Shown here piece by piece: positions 9,719 through 21,100 of a stretch of DNA of 38,746 nt (positions are counted from its first letter, which is position 1; every line of letters starts with the position of its first letter). This DNA comes from Seison nebaliae. Taxonomy: Eukaryota; Rotifera; Pararotatoria; Seisonacea; Seisonidae. The stretch spans positions 1-38,746 of the forward strand of contig JALJEE010001366.1 of the NCBI GenBank assembly GCA_023231475.1. The letters run 5' to 3'. The position numbers and the translations under genes are program-made. The notes below the pieces were generated by a model. It had not been told where the DNA came from and ran no database searches. It saw nothing but the letters and a program-made list of their open reading frames with translations.

Positions 9719-9985
9719 GATTGGGGGACAGATCGTAACCCTATATAAAAATTTTGCAGAGGACATTTCTCAACCCAAAAAAGGACAGTTCTCAACCTTC
9801 TATAGACGTTTCGGACAGTTCTTAACTTTTTTTCTCAATTTCGGACAGTGCTCAACCTTTTGAGAAAAAAGGACAGTTCTCAACCTCAAAACAGACTGAA
9901 AATTAAGCTGGAAAGATAGTAACCGTACATAAGAATTCTCCAGAGGATAGTTATTAACTCATAATTAGGACAGTACTTCCCTTAT
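9719..9985 (+). repeat. Left inverted arm with GGACAGTTCTCAACC array
   Basis: The motif occurs at about 9757, 9783, 9814, 9844 and 9871 with small changes (for example TTCTTAAC, TGCTCAAC), and weakly at about 9946 and 9969. The motifs are 26-31 bases apart. Subterminal motif arrays of this kind bind transposase in hAT elements; that role here is inference. Confidence 0.75.
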
Positions 9986-10784
9986 TTTTTCAATGGTTTT
10001 TAAATTTAAGACATAATATGTCTGTCACTTTATGCAGTTCATTAGATAGGTTTATCTGGAATAATGATTCCAAGTGAAAGATTACAAACGAAGCCTAAGC
10101 CATCCAGTTAATACACAAATAGAGTTGTATTGTGCACGACTAATCGTGTTACAAATATTATAAAATATATATTACCATAAAAAACAAAATTTGCTACCAT
10201 AATAATTGCTTCTTCTGTCGTTATTTGCTAAATCTTCAACATTAAATTATCTTTTACTTTGGATTTGGAAATTGACGTCATATCTGCGCTAAGCGAAACA
10301 TTTAGGAATATACCTGTCCACATATGCTATTTTCAAACAATAATTAGGAAGGTATCAGAATTCAATTTCAAACGAAAGTATTTTTCGACAAAAATTTCAA
10401 ATTTGAAATAAGAAAATTGATGTATATCTCTTTTATTCCAACATGCCATGTTAAAAAAGTCTTCGAATTCATAAAAGAGATTTGTTCAAATGATTCAAAA
10501 TTAATTTGATTTATATGAAAATTATATCGCTGGGGGTGTCGATTTCCAATAGAAATAGCAATCACAGAAAGTATCTCCTTTTTTTGTGGGAATCGATACT
10601 ATATTTTATGAAAGTTAAATTCCGTTGAAATCTCTATTCTATTTGATCTCAAACAATAAATAACAATCTTCTTAATTTTTCATCTGAACTAATTTAAAAT
10701 CTTAAATTTGGAAAAATCTTTAATCTTATTATTAGGTTATATATTCTTATAATTAATTAATAATAATAATTCATATAGTTACAT

Positions 10785-10988
10785 AATTATAACTTAATAA
10801 CTGTTTTTTTGAGAATTTTTATGTACGGTTACAATCTTTTCAGATGTTTTTGGAATTTAGATCACTATGTTTTGAGGTTGAGAACTGTCCGAACGAATAA
10901 AAAATTAGGTTTAGAACTGTCCTTTTTCTGGGATTGAGAACTGTCCTCTACATAATTTTTATATAGGGTTACAATCTGTCCGGTTACC
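10785..10988 (-). repeat. Right inverted arm
   Basis: Read on the plus strand it carries GGTTGAGAACTGTCC near 10874 and variants near 10909 and 10933, then TATATAGGGTTACAATCTGTCC before the terminus. The inner part (10785-10830) matches the left arm through AGTTATTAAC and CGTACATAAAAATTC. It is shorter than the left arm because it holds fewer motif copies. Confidence 0.75.
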
Positions 10989-10996
10989 CTCACACA
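10989..10996. repeat. Right copy of putative 8-bp target-site duplication
   Basis: CTCACACA, identical to 9711-9718. Confidence 0.6.
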
Positions 10997-13900
10997 AATA
11001 GAAAATGTACCGCTAATTAATGGAGGACTGCTATGATTCATAGTCTTTGAAATTTTTCATTTTTTTTATTATCGGCATTTTCGTTGAAATTTATATCTTA
11101 CTTCCCTTATTCTCCCACATTTCATTTATGACTGCTATATTTTGATGAAAGATTGACATTTACTTAAAAATGAAAATTAGTGAAAGACGTATATATTGAA
11201 TAATCCGGTTGGCTCTTATTATGATCTCTCTATGAATCTCCAACACATATTCGAACATTGATATGGGAATATTCATTTCAATTTCGATTTGATGAATGTC
11301 CGAGTAACGTCTATTAAAGTTACTTTCATTACATTGATTTGTTTATCAAAATTCAGTGGATTGATTCAAGTATTAGATATTAAATAATAAATGAAACGTT
11401 TCTATATTTGTGAGTTCTTTGAAATAAAGATTTATTGGATTGGACGTAAATAATTCTATAAAATATCGGAGGGGAAAAATCGAAGATCTCTACGCATTGA
11501 GATAACAATTAAGAAGTAGAAGGAGATTAAATTGAGTTCATTAATTAGGCGATTTAGAATGGGAAATTGAATGTAATTATTGAATGTAATTTGAAATTAA
11601 TAAGAATAATTTGTTTTTAATTATTGTGACGATTGTTTATGAAGATGTCAGAATTGAAATTGGAAAAGAGAAGTTGTTGTTGCATAAGATGTTGTTCATT
11701 CATTAATCAAATGGAGAAGGGGAAATGAATGAGGTAATGATAAAACATGAATAATTCATTAAGATCATACTTTAGGAAATTGGTGATGAGAAGATTGACC
11801 AGAACTTTCCATATTGATACATTAGGGGATTTATTAAAGTTAGTGCATTTATCTCATCTGACATCGATATAAATTGAAGATGTGAAATGGAAGTAATCAA
11901 AAGGAGAAGATGAGAGGAGAAAGTAATAAAGAAGAAGATGAAGGATATGAATGTGATGTGCAGGAAATATACAGAAGCACAACGTCGTCATGAGTTCTTT
12001 CTTTTTCAGTCGTCGACGATATTGGGTAATTTAATCAGATAAATATTAGGAATATTGTGTGAATGGAAAGAGGAATGGTATCATTCTCAATTGGAGAAGA
12101 CAATGATGATTATTTTGGTAATATGATTGAAATGATGATTACTATGTGAAAATTGAGAATGGCGACGTCTTATTCTTTAATCAGGGAATCATCATCACAG
12201 AACTTTACCCAGAACGATGAAATTTCACGACGAAGTACAGGCAAGAACAATAGGAAATGATAAGGATGGTAGCTCTCAATGGACATCGATTATTGCTTTG
12301 ATTATTCGCATCTTAATTTCAGAAGGAATTCGGATCGTCCTTCAATGATGTTCATATTCTTCTCTCGCATCCCTCCCCTCTCCTATCATTAGCATGATAC
12401 AATAAGATGAATGCCTGCTAGTCAATAGAGTGAATAGGTTGAGCTTAAAACAGCACAAGAGACGAACAGAAGAGGAAAAATATGAAGAAATTCGGAATTA
12501 TATTCTCCTGAATTTGGATCGGCACTCTTCTGCATTTCCTATACAATGCCACCAAATTCCATATAGCAATAATTGAGGATTACTATTAATAGGACGACGA
12601 AGAACGACTTATCTGCAATTTCACCAAATGAGAGTTAGTTGCGAGAGATAATGAGAGAAATTGGAGTGTTTTCTAATTTAGGTGAAGAATGGACGAAGTT
12701 GGCCCACTTCTTCAAAAACATCATCCAATGAACACCGATACCGGTGTCAAAACAGATTTGATGACGTTATCGTGTATGTTGCACATTCTTTGTAATGACA
12801 CGGTGTTCGCTATTTGTTATGATGAAAGAGTGAATGGGAGGAAGAAAAGAAGGAATATGAAATAATATAACATCACAGGATTCACTCCGTTATCGACTTA
12901 CAAATTATAAGTCGTCGATATCGCATTGGTGAGAGAAGTCACGATTCGATTTCGCGTTTTATTTATAAGAAAGTAAGAAATTAGCCAGCGACGGCTTCCT
13001 ATATTATTTCCTTTCTGATCTACTAAACATTTTTTTTTTCATTTGCTTCCTTCCTGATCGTTGAACTGAAGTATTATTTCGAACTAAATTTCATAATATT
13101 TTCTGTTTCAACTTTGTTCGTGTTTTGGAAGTTTAATTATAATATTTTTTTCTCCTTTCCAATTTCTGCTGAAAGGAAGGAAAGAATTTTTACTCCTTTT
13201 ATGCATGTTCCATTCTTTCGACTCTAGTAAGTCAAATTGCCTACTACTCGCACTACCCATATGAATTGTATGTGTATGTGTGTGTATATGAGAAAAAAAA
13301 CGTATAAAATATAGCCCGTATCTATTGAAGACGAGAAGAATGATTAGTTCGATCGTAGTAGAAAAAGGTGAAATAATAAATTGAAATAAATTGAATAAGA
13401 AAAGAAATTTCTTGCATGAACCATCTACGCTCGCCAACTAGATAATATGAAAAGTAACAACATCAACATTACGTAGATATTACATAACACTTAAGTATAC
13501 AAGTCATCTAAAATGATCCATTTGTACATAGGAGAACATCGACATACCACTCGGTGAGAAAGGAGAGAAGGAGGTAGGTAGGGAGATATCTCTACAAATC
13601 GAAACATGTAGAGTAGATGGAATAGAAATTGAACATGTTTTCCGTTTGAAATGAAATTATATGTTTATTCTTGTGCACTAGTTTACTCAATCAATTATAT
13701 TCAGCTATTTGGATATGATGAATTAGTTAGTTTTCTTTTCCTTCCTCTTACACTTCTATTTTCCTAAAAAGATCCTCTTCTAATAACAACATCGACATTG
13801 ATCAACCGATACTCCATCAAACGATTGTCCGACTGATGCAACATGTTATTATTATTTGATGTTGGGGTTTTCCTCATCCAAAATACGTCCTACTTGTCAG
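10997..13900. other. Gene-poor stretch, purine-rich on the plus strand
   Basis: Roughly 2.9 kb without a supportable gene. From about 11.4 to 12.9 kb the plus strand is rich in purines (GAAGA, GGAGAA, AATGA phrases). Short frames exist (for example minus strand 13437-13108), but they lack an ATG where they would need one or run through low-complexity sequence. A short TG/GT run sits at 13267-13286. Confidence 0.35.
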
Positions 13901-14258
13901 GTTTTAGGACTGGAGGACAGTTCTGCATCTTTATGAGTTATACTTCCAGCTAAAAGAAAAATGGACAGATTTATTTTTTTTTTGAAAAATTCGGGCAGTT
14001 CTCTTACTTCTTATGTTATTAAAAATTATGAACTGTTCTCTTTCTCCAGATTTTATTGTTTTCTATTGTTACATACCAATATTTATCTTATGTAATTACT
14101 ATTGAATATCAAGAAAAAAGAAGGAGCAGAATTATCGGAGTTTTTTGGAGGAATTAGTAAAATTGGCCGAATTGTTTGAAGGGAGAAATAAATCTGTCCG
14201 TTTTTCCACATTAGGAAGTAGAAATTTTGTAGAAGTTGAACTGTCCGAGTACCCCCAA
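13901..14258. mobile_element. Short decayed inverted-repeat element related to the one at 9.7-11 kb
   Basis: The left arm (GGACAGTTC at 13915, then a TACTTCC-type stretch, then GGACAGATTTATTT at 13963) mirrors the right arm (AATAAATCTGTCC at 14189-14201, GGAAGTA at 14215, GAACTGTCC at 14238). Further GGGCAGTTCTC and GAACTGTTCTC motifs face each other in the middle (about 13994 and 14031). The GGACAGTTCT core is shared with the larger element. No target-site duplication was found and the ends are uncertain. Overlapping open frames here are by-products of the repeat. Confidence 0.6.
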
Positions 14259-17200
14259 TGGACATCTGATAACAATTATGTAACATTTGGTCAAAATAAG
14301 AATATTGAGTGCACTCTTATACTTGTTTTCAATCATTACATTTTCACAATGTTTTCTTGTTAATTATCATTCTCTGGTCTATTAACACTAACTATAAGTT
14401 AAAGAATGACCTTTCATTTTATCAAACAAATATTAAGGAATTTATTAGAGAAGTTTAGAAATTTTCCGAGTAATTTTCGAATGGAAATTCCGTATTAATG
14501 TTTCCCTTCCATTGCAGTGTTTAATTTCAGAGTAAAATTGTCAGGATTAGAGAGAGGTTGGGTGTCTCAATCAACATACGAACAACAATAACTATTTTAC
14601 GATATAATTTCCGATGATTTCGAAGGAACAAAAATTATTTTAAAATTTCTTTCTTAATTCTGATGAGATATGGGACACCATTCACCTGATTTATAATCAG
14701 GGTCGAACCTTTTGCGTTTTCGTAATTAAATTCCGTTCTATGAAATCTCCCACATCCATTTCCTTTTCGATTATGTAAGATAATATGAGAAGAATTATGT
14801 ATGATACATGTCACTTTTCCCAATTGTAATAAGTTTAGACAAATGAATTATGAAAATAAAGTACAATGTGACATTTTGGGGGGTATAGAAGGGAATGATG
14901 AATGATAAAAATTCTGGACGGAAAAAGAATAAAAGTAAACGAATCTCGGTCATTCCATGACATTGGAAGACAAATTTAATTTAATTTCAATTTCAATTCG
15001 ACATAGGCACAATTAATAATTACTTTGCACTAATTTACAATTATGCACATTCATTCTATTACTTATTGATGAGATAAGGTAATTCGAATGGATATCGACG
15101 TAAATTTATGATATCGATGAATGATATTTCATTTGTTCATGGGAGCAACATTTTAGAAGTATCAATTCATCGATATATTCATCGAATGAAACGAAATGAA
15201 ACAATACAGATATTATAATGCGGAGGTGGTGTGAATGAGTGATATATATATAGAGGGAGAGAGTTGCTTCATATCAGAAAAAAGTTATCGGTAGAAAATA
15301 GATGAGAAAATCTTTGGTCGATTGACAGTTCTCCTATACGATCTTTCGTCCCCAGACCATTCTTCATTGGGATTTGAAAGTTTTCCGACATTTAGCACGA
15401 CTATGATTATGGGAAATAGAATAGGAGAAAGATGGAGACAATAGTGAATAGAAGGTGAATAGGAGGTGGAGATAGGTAGGAATGAGAAGTCGTCTTGGGA
15501 AAGACAATAGAGATTGGGAGTTGTGTCAACGGAGAGAAGTGTCAATGACCACAGATAACAGTAACATTAATACTTCCCCAACATCAATTGTCAAATGGTA
15601 ATTGTCAATTGGAGAATGACAGCGGACGAACAATATGCAAGCACACTCTTCTTGTCATCATGATATGGGAAAGGAGAAAAAAGGAATTTCCAATTTCCAC
15701 TTGATCATCCAATCGATCAAAATATTCCATGTCGAAAGAAAATAATAAACTCGCTTTCATTTCGAAACTTTACATTTCTTCTCCTCTCATCATTGTGAGA
15801 GAGAAGTGCTGCTTCAATCTCCCGAATGGATCGTTTCATCATCCTGATTTTCATGGTGCCCGTTTTCGTGTAATTAAAAGATAATATCATGTAATAATAA
15901 CAATACTTGTGACATATCAATTTGTTCATGAAAACGAAAGGAAAACGATTGTAAAACTCTCTCTGACATGAAATGATGGAAAAAAAAATATCATCGAAAA
16001 CGGATTCGACTAAGAATTCTTTCTTTCAATTAAACATCGTCAATGAGAGTTCTCTACTCAACTTCAGTAATTTAGTTTAATGTTATATTAAATATAGATA
16101 TAATATGCGCCGCATATGACGAGTCGACATGTGTTAGAGAACGTGCATGTTTGGAGTCGATTACAAAATAATATTATGTAATGTTATATCACGTCAAATT
16201 ATATTAATAGCAGTAGAACATGCTGCAAATGGAGATCTGTATGTGAAGAATTCTTCATTCTTTCTTTTTCATATATATCATTCAAACCAATAACGACCCG
16301 AACCTCTCTCCTCATATCAATTCGACTCGTCTACGACATTCAACAATATCATCATCATCATCATCATCATCATAATCATAATCATAATCATAATCATGAA
16401 CAACATCCTCATTATTACTACGAGTAGGAGTAGCATAGACAGATAAATTGCTCAAATATAATTATATATTCATTAGTCCTGTTATTTATGTGGTTCATAT
16501 TCGGTGATCTGTGTACGTAGAGGAGAATTTCTTTTGGTGAAGGGGAGTAAAAGAATGTTAATTATCCGAATACCTTCTTCGCTACCCCTTCTCCGTACGA
16601 TGTGATTTATTTATCCATTTTTACGATTTTCACCATCGAAACATAATTAATTGTGATTAGGAAGAAATGATTGAACTAATTTGTGAAATACTTGAAAATT
16701 TATCAGTTCCTACACATCCGCTTCCTCCCCTTATCATCTTCCTCTTCTGTCTTCCATTCCTGACTTGATTCCTGAACATGAGATTTTCATACGCGAATAT
16801 AAGGCAGCGAGGTGTTCTATGCGTCACAATTTGTCTATCCTGACGGGGAGGGTGTCGAACCGAATTATGAAAATTCATTTGGTAATTGCAGACGAATTCG
16901 TTAGGAGAGAAATATATTCGTCATTTCTTCATTCTGCTTATAAATACGTAATATAGTGTAAATATTGGTCATGAATAATAGAGTAGAAGACGATAAAATT
17001 GATAAAATTTACCGATTAATCGAATAAATTATTTTTGAAAAAAAAAATATGAAAAAAACATTCCTTCATTTATTCCGTTCCTCTTCCTCATCCCATTGGC
17101 AGCACAAAGAATTGTGTGGATGGTGGAACGGAAATAAATATTAAACGAAAATTTCTTGAATGAAACTGATAGATGAACGGAATGGATGATTGAATCGACG

Positions 17201-18141
17201 AATATATTTAGTAATCATTTGGATAGATATTCCAATAATCAGCAATCATTTAGCGGATGTATGAGTTCATCTATGTCTCATACGAGCATGTATATTGAAG
17301 TGCATATAAATTCTAATTTATGTAATTGGTAAATGGAGAAATTGCATTTGAAGAATCACTGAGAGAAAAAAAAATGGTAAATCTTACGAATTATGACTTA
17401 TCATTAGTTGACTGATAATTCCCAACAAATTGAAGTGTTCATGTAAAATTATTGTTCCATAAATAATTACGAAAAAATCATTCTTCCTTCACTACTACTT
17501 CACGTATTCATATCATTAATATCTTCCCCGGATAGATTCGAATAAAAATTATTTCTCAAAAAAATTTCTTCCGTACCTCCAAAAAAATCTTCGAAGGAGA
17601 TCTAATGGAATGGAATGAAATACCGTCTTCAATCGTGGTAATAAATTGAAGGAATTTCAAATAGAAAAAAAATTGAAAGGATTCTTTTTGGATGTCGACT
17701 CACAGAAATGAATTTCCTTCTAATTCAATCGATTAGCGAGTGTTGGCAATTTCGTCTATTTGCTTAACATCGGAAAGATTATAAGTTTGTTGGATTGAAC
17801 TTCATTTTATGTTAAAGAATTTCTTTTTTTTTCATAAGAAAACTTCCTATCGAGATATTGAGTCTCGAACAAATTGATTTAACTTTCTTTCATTTTCCTT
17901 CATGTTTTTCAATAGTGATGGATGGAATTCATTATTTCCATATATTTATTAGGTGAAGAAAAAAGTTGGAAAGTGTACGAGTGAATGAAATTATTATTGA
18001 ATAATTAGTTAATTCATTTATTATGAGATACCATATTAGAGGTGGGGAAGGCCATGACGAGTAACATCATAAGAATGAAGAGACAAATATCAATCATTAT
18101 CACATAATTATCTAATTTTTCTTTCTTTTTTTATCTTTCTA
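14259..18141. other. Gene-poor stretch upstream of the RhoGEF gene
   Basis: About 3.9 kb without a supportable gene. It probably holds the promoter and 5' untranslated exons of the RhoGEF gene. A locally GC-richer patch lies at about 16730-16870, where both strands have open frames; this may be a conserved non-coding or untranslated element. No tRNA was found. Confidence 0.35.
16348..16397. repeat. (ATC)n / (ATAATC)n microsatellite
   Basis: About nine ATC units pass into four ATAATC units. Simple repeat, likely polymorphic. Confidence 0.9.
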
Positions 18142-21100
18142 ATGACAATATTGAAGACGAATCAGTCGACTCTCATGACAAAAGAGAAAGTCGAAGTAGA
18201 GTCCAATATGAAAACGGCCAGACCAATACCGGTAACATCTTCCTCTCCCTCGTCATCAACATCGAGGAAATTCTTATTTTCGTCGTCGGTGAGTGGGAAG
18301 CGGAATGTGGACGAAACGAAAAGGAATACCTCGGAAGATATAGTGATTGCCGTCAGCTCTTCCATCACAACCACCACCGCTTCAACCGTCACTACTACCA
18401 CCGCGTTCTCCTCGAATTGTTCGAGTAAAATGGCCGTCATCGAAAATCAGATGAAAGTGAACAGCAATTACAAGAATCATATAAAACGAAACTCGAATGA
18501 AGGTAAGACAACATCATTCCGTACAAGTCGAATTATTTCTTTAGCAGGTTTGAATCGATTCTCCTTTAACGTACAAAACATTATCCTTCTTTCACAATCC
18601 AGGTAACTCCCCAGCCGTATCTGCAACCAAAAGTCGATTTAATCGACAAAGTTTCAGGTTTTTCATTTGTTTATCTTTCTTTCTTCTGTTTTCTTCTTCC
18701 TCTATCTAAAATAATCTGCATTTCTTCTTCATCAATTATCTAATAATTCTTCCATTTCGTCATATTATTTGTTTTATTATTTGAGAAGTTTTGATGGAAA
18801 CTTCCACGATTGTGGAAGATTTTATGAAAAAAATATAAATTATATTGTCTGGATAACTATCGTTCGATTGCGACATTGTTGAAGTGAAGATTTCCATTAA
18901 TCAGAAAACTAACTACAAATTGCTGTCGATTTTGAAACAGGTCGAATAAATGATGATGATGAAATGATGCGTTTTTTGAAAGTTTATAAATAGTTGATTG
19001 AAATACACTAAATAAATAATAGTTAAATGATTCGATTGAGTATTGAGATGGGGATGGGTAGACTGCATGCTTATCTAGTAGACGGGATACTTTACCAGGC
19101 ACCATATTTGGTGGTCTTCTCTTGCCTTTTCCTTTCTCCTCATCTTCAACCTTCTTCTTCTCATATATATCTGATTCGTTATGATTCTTATTAGTTTCAT
19201 CTCAATTTTTCTATTTCATCGTCTTCTCATGTAAACCGGCTAATCTATTAGCACACATGTCAATGATGTTCTCATCGAAAAATGATTTTTACATCATTTT
19301 TCTTATTTTTTTTTTCATGCAATCACATAACATTCTTCGTTTCTTCTTCGCTGCATGTTTCGAGAAAATGGAAAAGAAATTATTCTTCGTTTTTTTTTTC
19401 CTTCTTTTTTATCTATTCCATTTTTTTTAACTCATACAATTCGTATGACGGATAATGTTCATTTTAAATTGGTTCGAATTTTTTTTATTGATAATTTTCC
19501 TTTTCTTCTTCTCCATCATCATTCATCCATCCCATTCATCGAACGAAGCTGTTCCATTCTCTAACACGATGTTCAACCATTCTCATTTGGGAGAAAAAGA
19601 GGAGAAATGTTTAATCCTATTACTCTCTCAATCGAACTGACCAGAATCACTTCGTCATCTCGTCCTTCTCATAATACGTATCATTTCGAATGAAATTAGC
19701 AAGAAAAAGAAGAAATGGTCGGTAGTGTACCGTTGTAGATGAGAGGGACTAATCATTTCCTTTCAGATTAAAAATGGTTAAACATAATTCTTTAAAATAA
19801 CATTCATCAAAAATAATGATTAATTTACTAATGATGGAAAAGGAGAAGATTGTTGAAAGTTCCCTCCAACATGAGAGTGCAGCAAGTGAGAGAAGTGTAT
19901 GATCCTTCATGTGCTCCCCTCACATAATTCAGAGATAATCTTATCGGTTCTTAAACCAAATTTCCAATTGTATATGATGGGAAAATCGTCAATATATCCT
20001 TAAGAGCCAGAGGCACATTTCTTAATATATCCTTAAATGGTATACGTGACATTCTGTCCGTATGAACAGGTCGATCGACGTGCATAGAAATAGGAGGATG
20101 GATTTGGTTTGTTGGTGATGATGACGATGACGACAACGACGATGATGATGATTTATAAAAAAAAAAATTTTATTTTCTTCCTTGAAAAGAAGGAAAAACA
20201 AGAAAGTAACTGTCACAAATGATGGTAGAATGATTTGAGAGATGTGGAATAGCATAGCGCATTGACATATTCATTCTCGTCTTTCCTACCAACATTAGAC
20301 GAAGTGATCAGATGAAATTTGATACATTCATGTAAAGTAAATTTGGTCTGTCGTTTGTTAGCGAGACAGATGAATTGGAGGGAGAAGAGTCAAAATATAA
20401 TTTATGTAATTCATCACAATTACAATATGTATTGTTCATTCCGCAACTATCCAATGACATAAATTATAATTTCTCTAATTGTCGTATTGATACTTCATTT
20501 TCGTACCATATTTATCATCGTTGTTGTTGTTGTTGGTTAATAATTGAGAGTATATGATCAGTACCATTCTTATCATCACCATTAACTTAGTAAATGTTCT
20601 ATTCGCCTGACATCCAATTCCATTTCATCCATGTCTATTTACATCACCATCATTCTTCTTCTTCTACACAATAACAACATCAGTAACATTATCATCGTCA
20701 TTATAAGGATGATAATGATCACATCATTCGATTTCCAATTGATTTCATAATGCAATTGCCGATTGAATAATCATCAGCACAGTCAATTGGAGAATGACGT
20801 AAGAAAGATGTACAGCGATTGTCGAGTAGAATATGGAAAAGAACTACGATCTCTGCAATCCTCTCCTTTCTATATCTCCATCTGTATGAGAAGAAGGAGA
20901 AGAAAATGCCTGACAGAAATCTTTTTATCGATCTTCATCCAAATCATGACTCTCCAAACCGAAACACAGAACTATATATCTCCTTCTATATGATGAGGTC
21001 AAATAAATCAATTAGATCATATACAACCATCGCCATTGTCATTGGGAGTAGGAGGGAGGAGGGAATGTCTAATGGATAAGGATACTCTCCAACTGATCCA

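Larger units (their letters stand above)
9719..10988. mobile_element. Non-autonomous inverted-repeat transposon, hAT-like
   Basis: The left arm (about 9719-9985) and right arm (about 10785-10988) are inverted copies. Both read, from the outside in, GGACAGAT(C/T)GTAACCC, TATATAAAAATT, a cluster of GGACAGTTCTCAACC motifs, CCTCAAAACA, and GTAACCGTACATAA(A/G)AATTCTC. The left arm holds about five clear copies of the 15-bp motif and two degenerate ones; the right arm holds three in the opposite orientation. The flanks carry an 8-bp direct repeat (CTCACACA). The 800-base core is AT-rich with only a 65-codon minus-strand frame (10565-10368), so no transposase is encoded. This looks like a MITE or foldback element moved by a transposase elsewhere. 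The outermost 7-8 bases of the two arms match poorly, so the exact ends are uncertain. Confidence 0.8.

Noticed and set aside
9651-9863. Plus-strand frame running into the inverted-repeat element
   Set aside because: Its second half is a translation of the repeated 15-bp motif of the element.
13108-13437. Minus-strand 109-codon frame
   Set aside because: It has no ATG at its start, runs through a TG/AC simple repeat and has no splice or motif support.
14083-14363. Frames on both strands over the small inverted-repeat element
   Set aside because: They overlap each other and follow the repeat arms; no protein-like conservation is visible.
18162-18440. Minus-strand Val/Glu-rich frame
   Set aside because: Shadow of the Ser/Thr-rich first coding exon of the RhoGEF gene.
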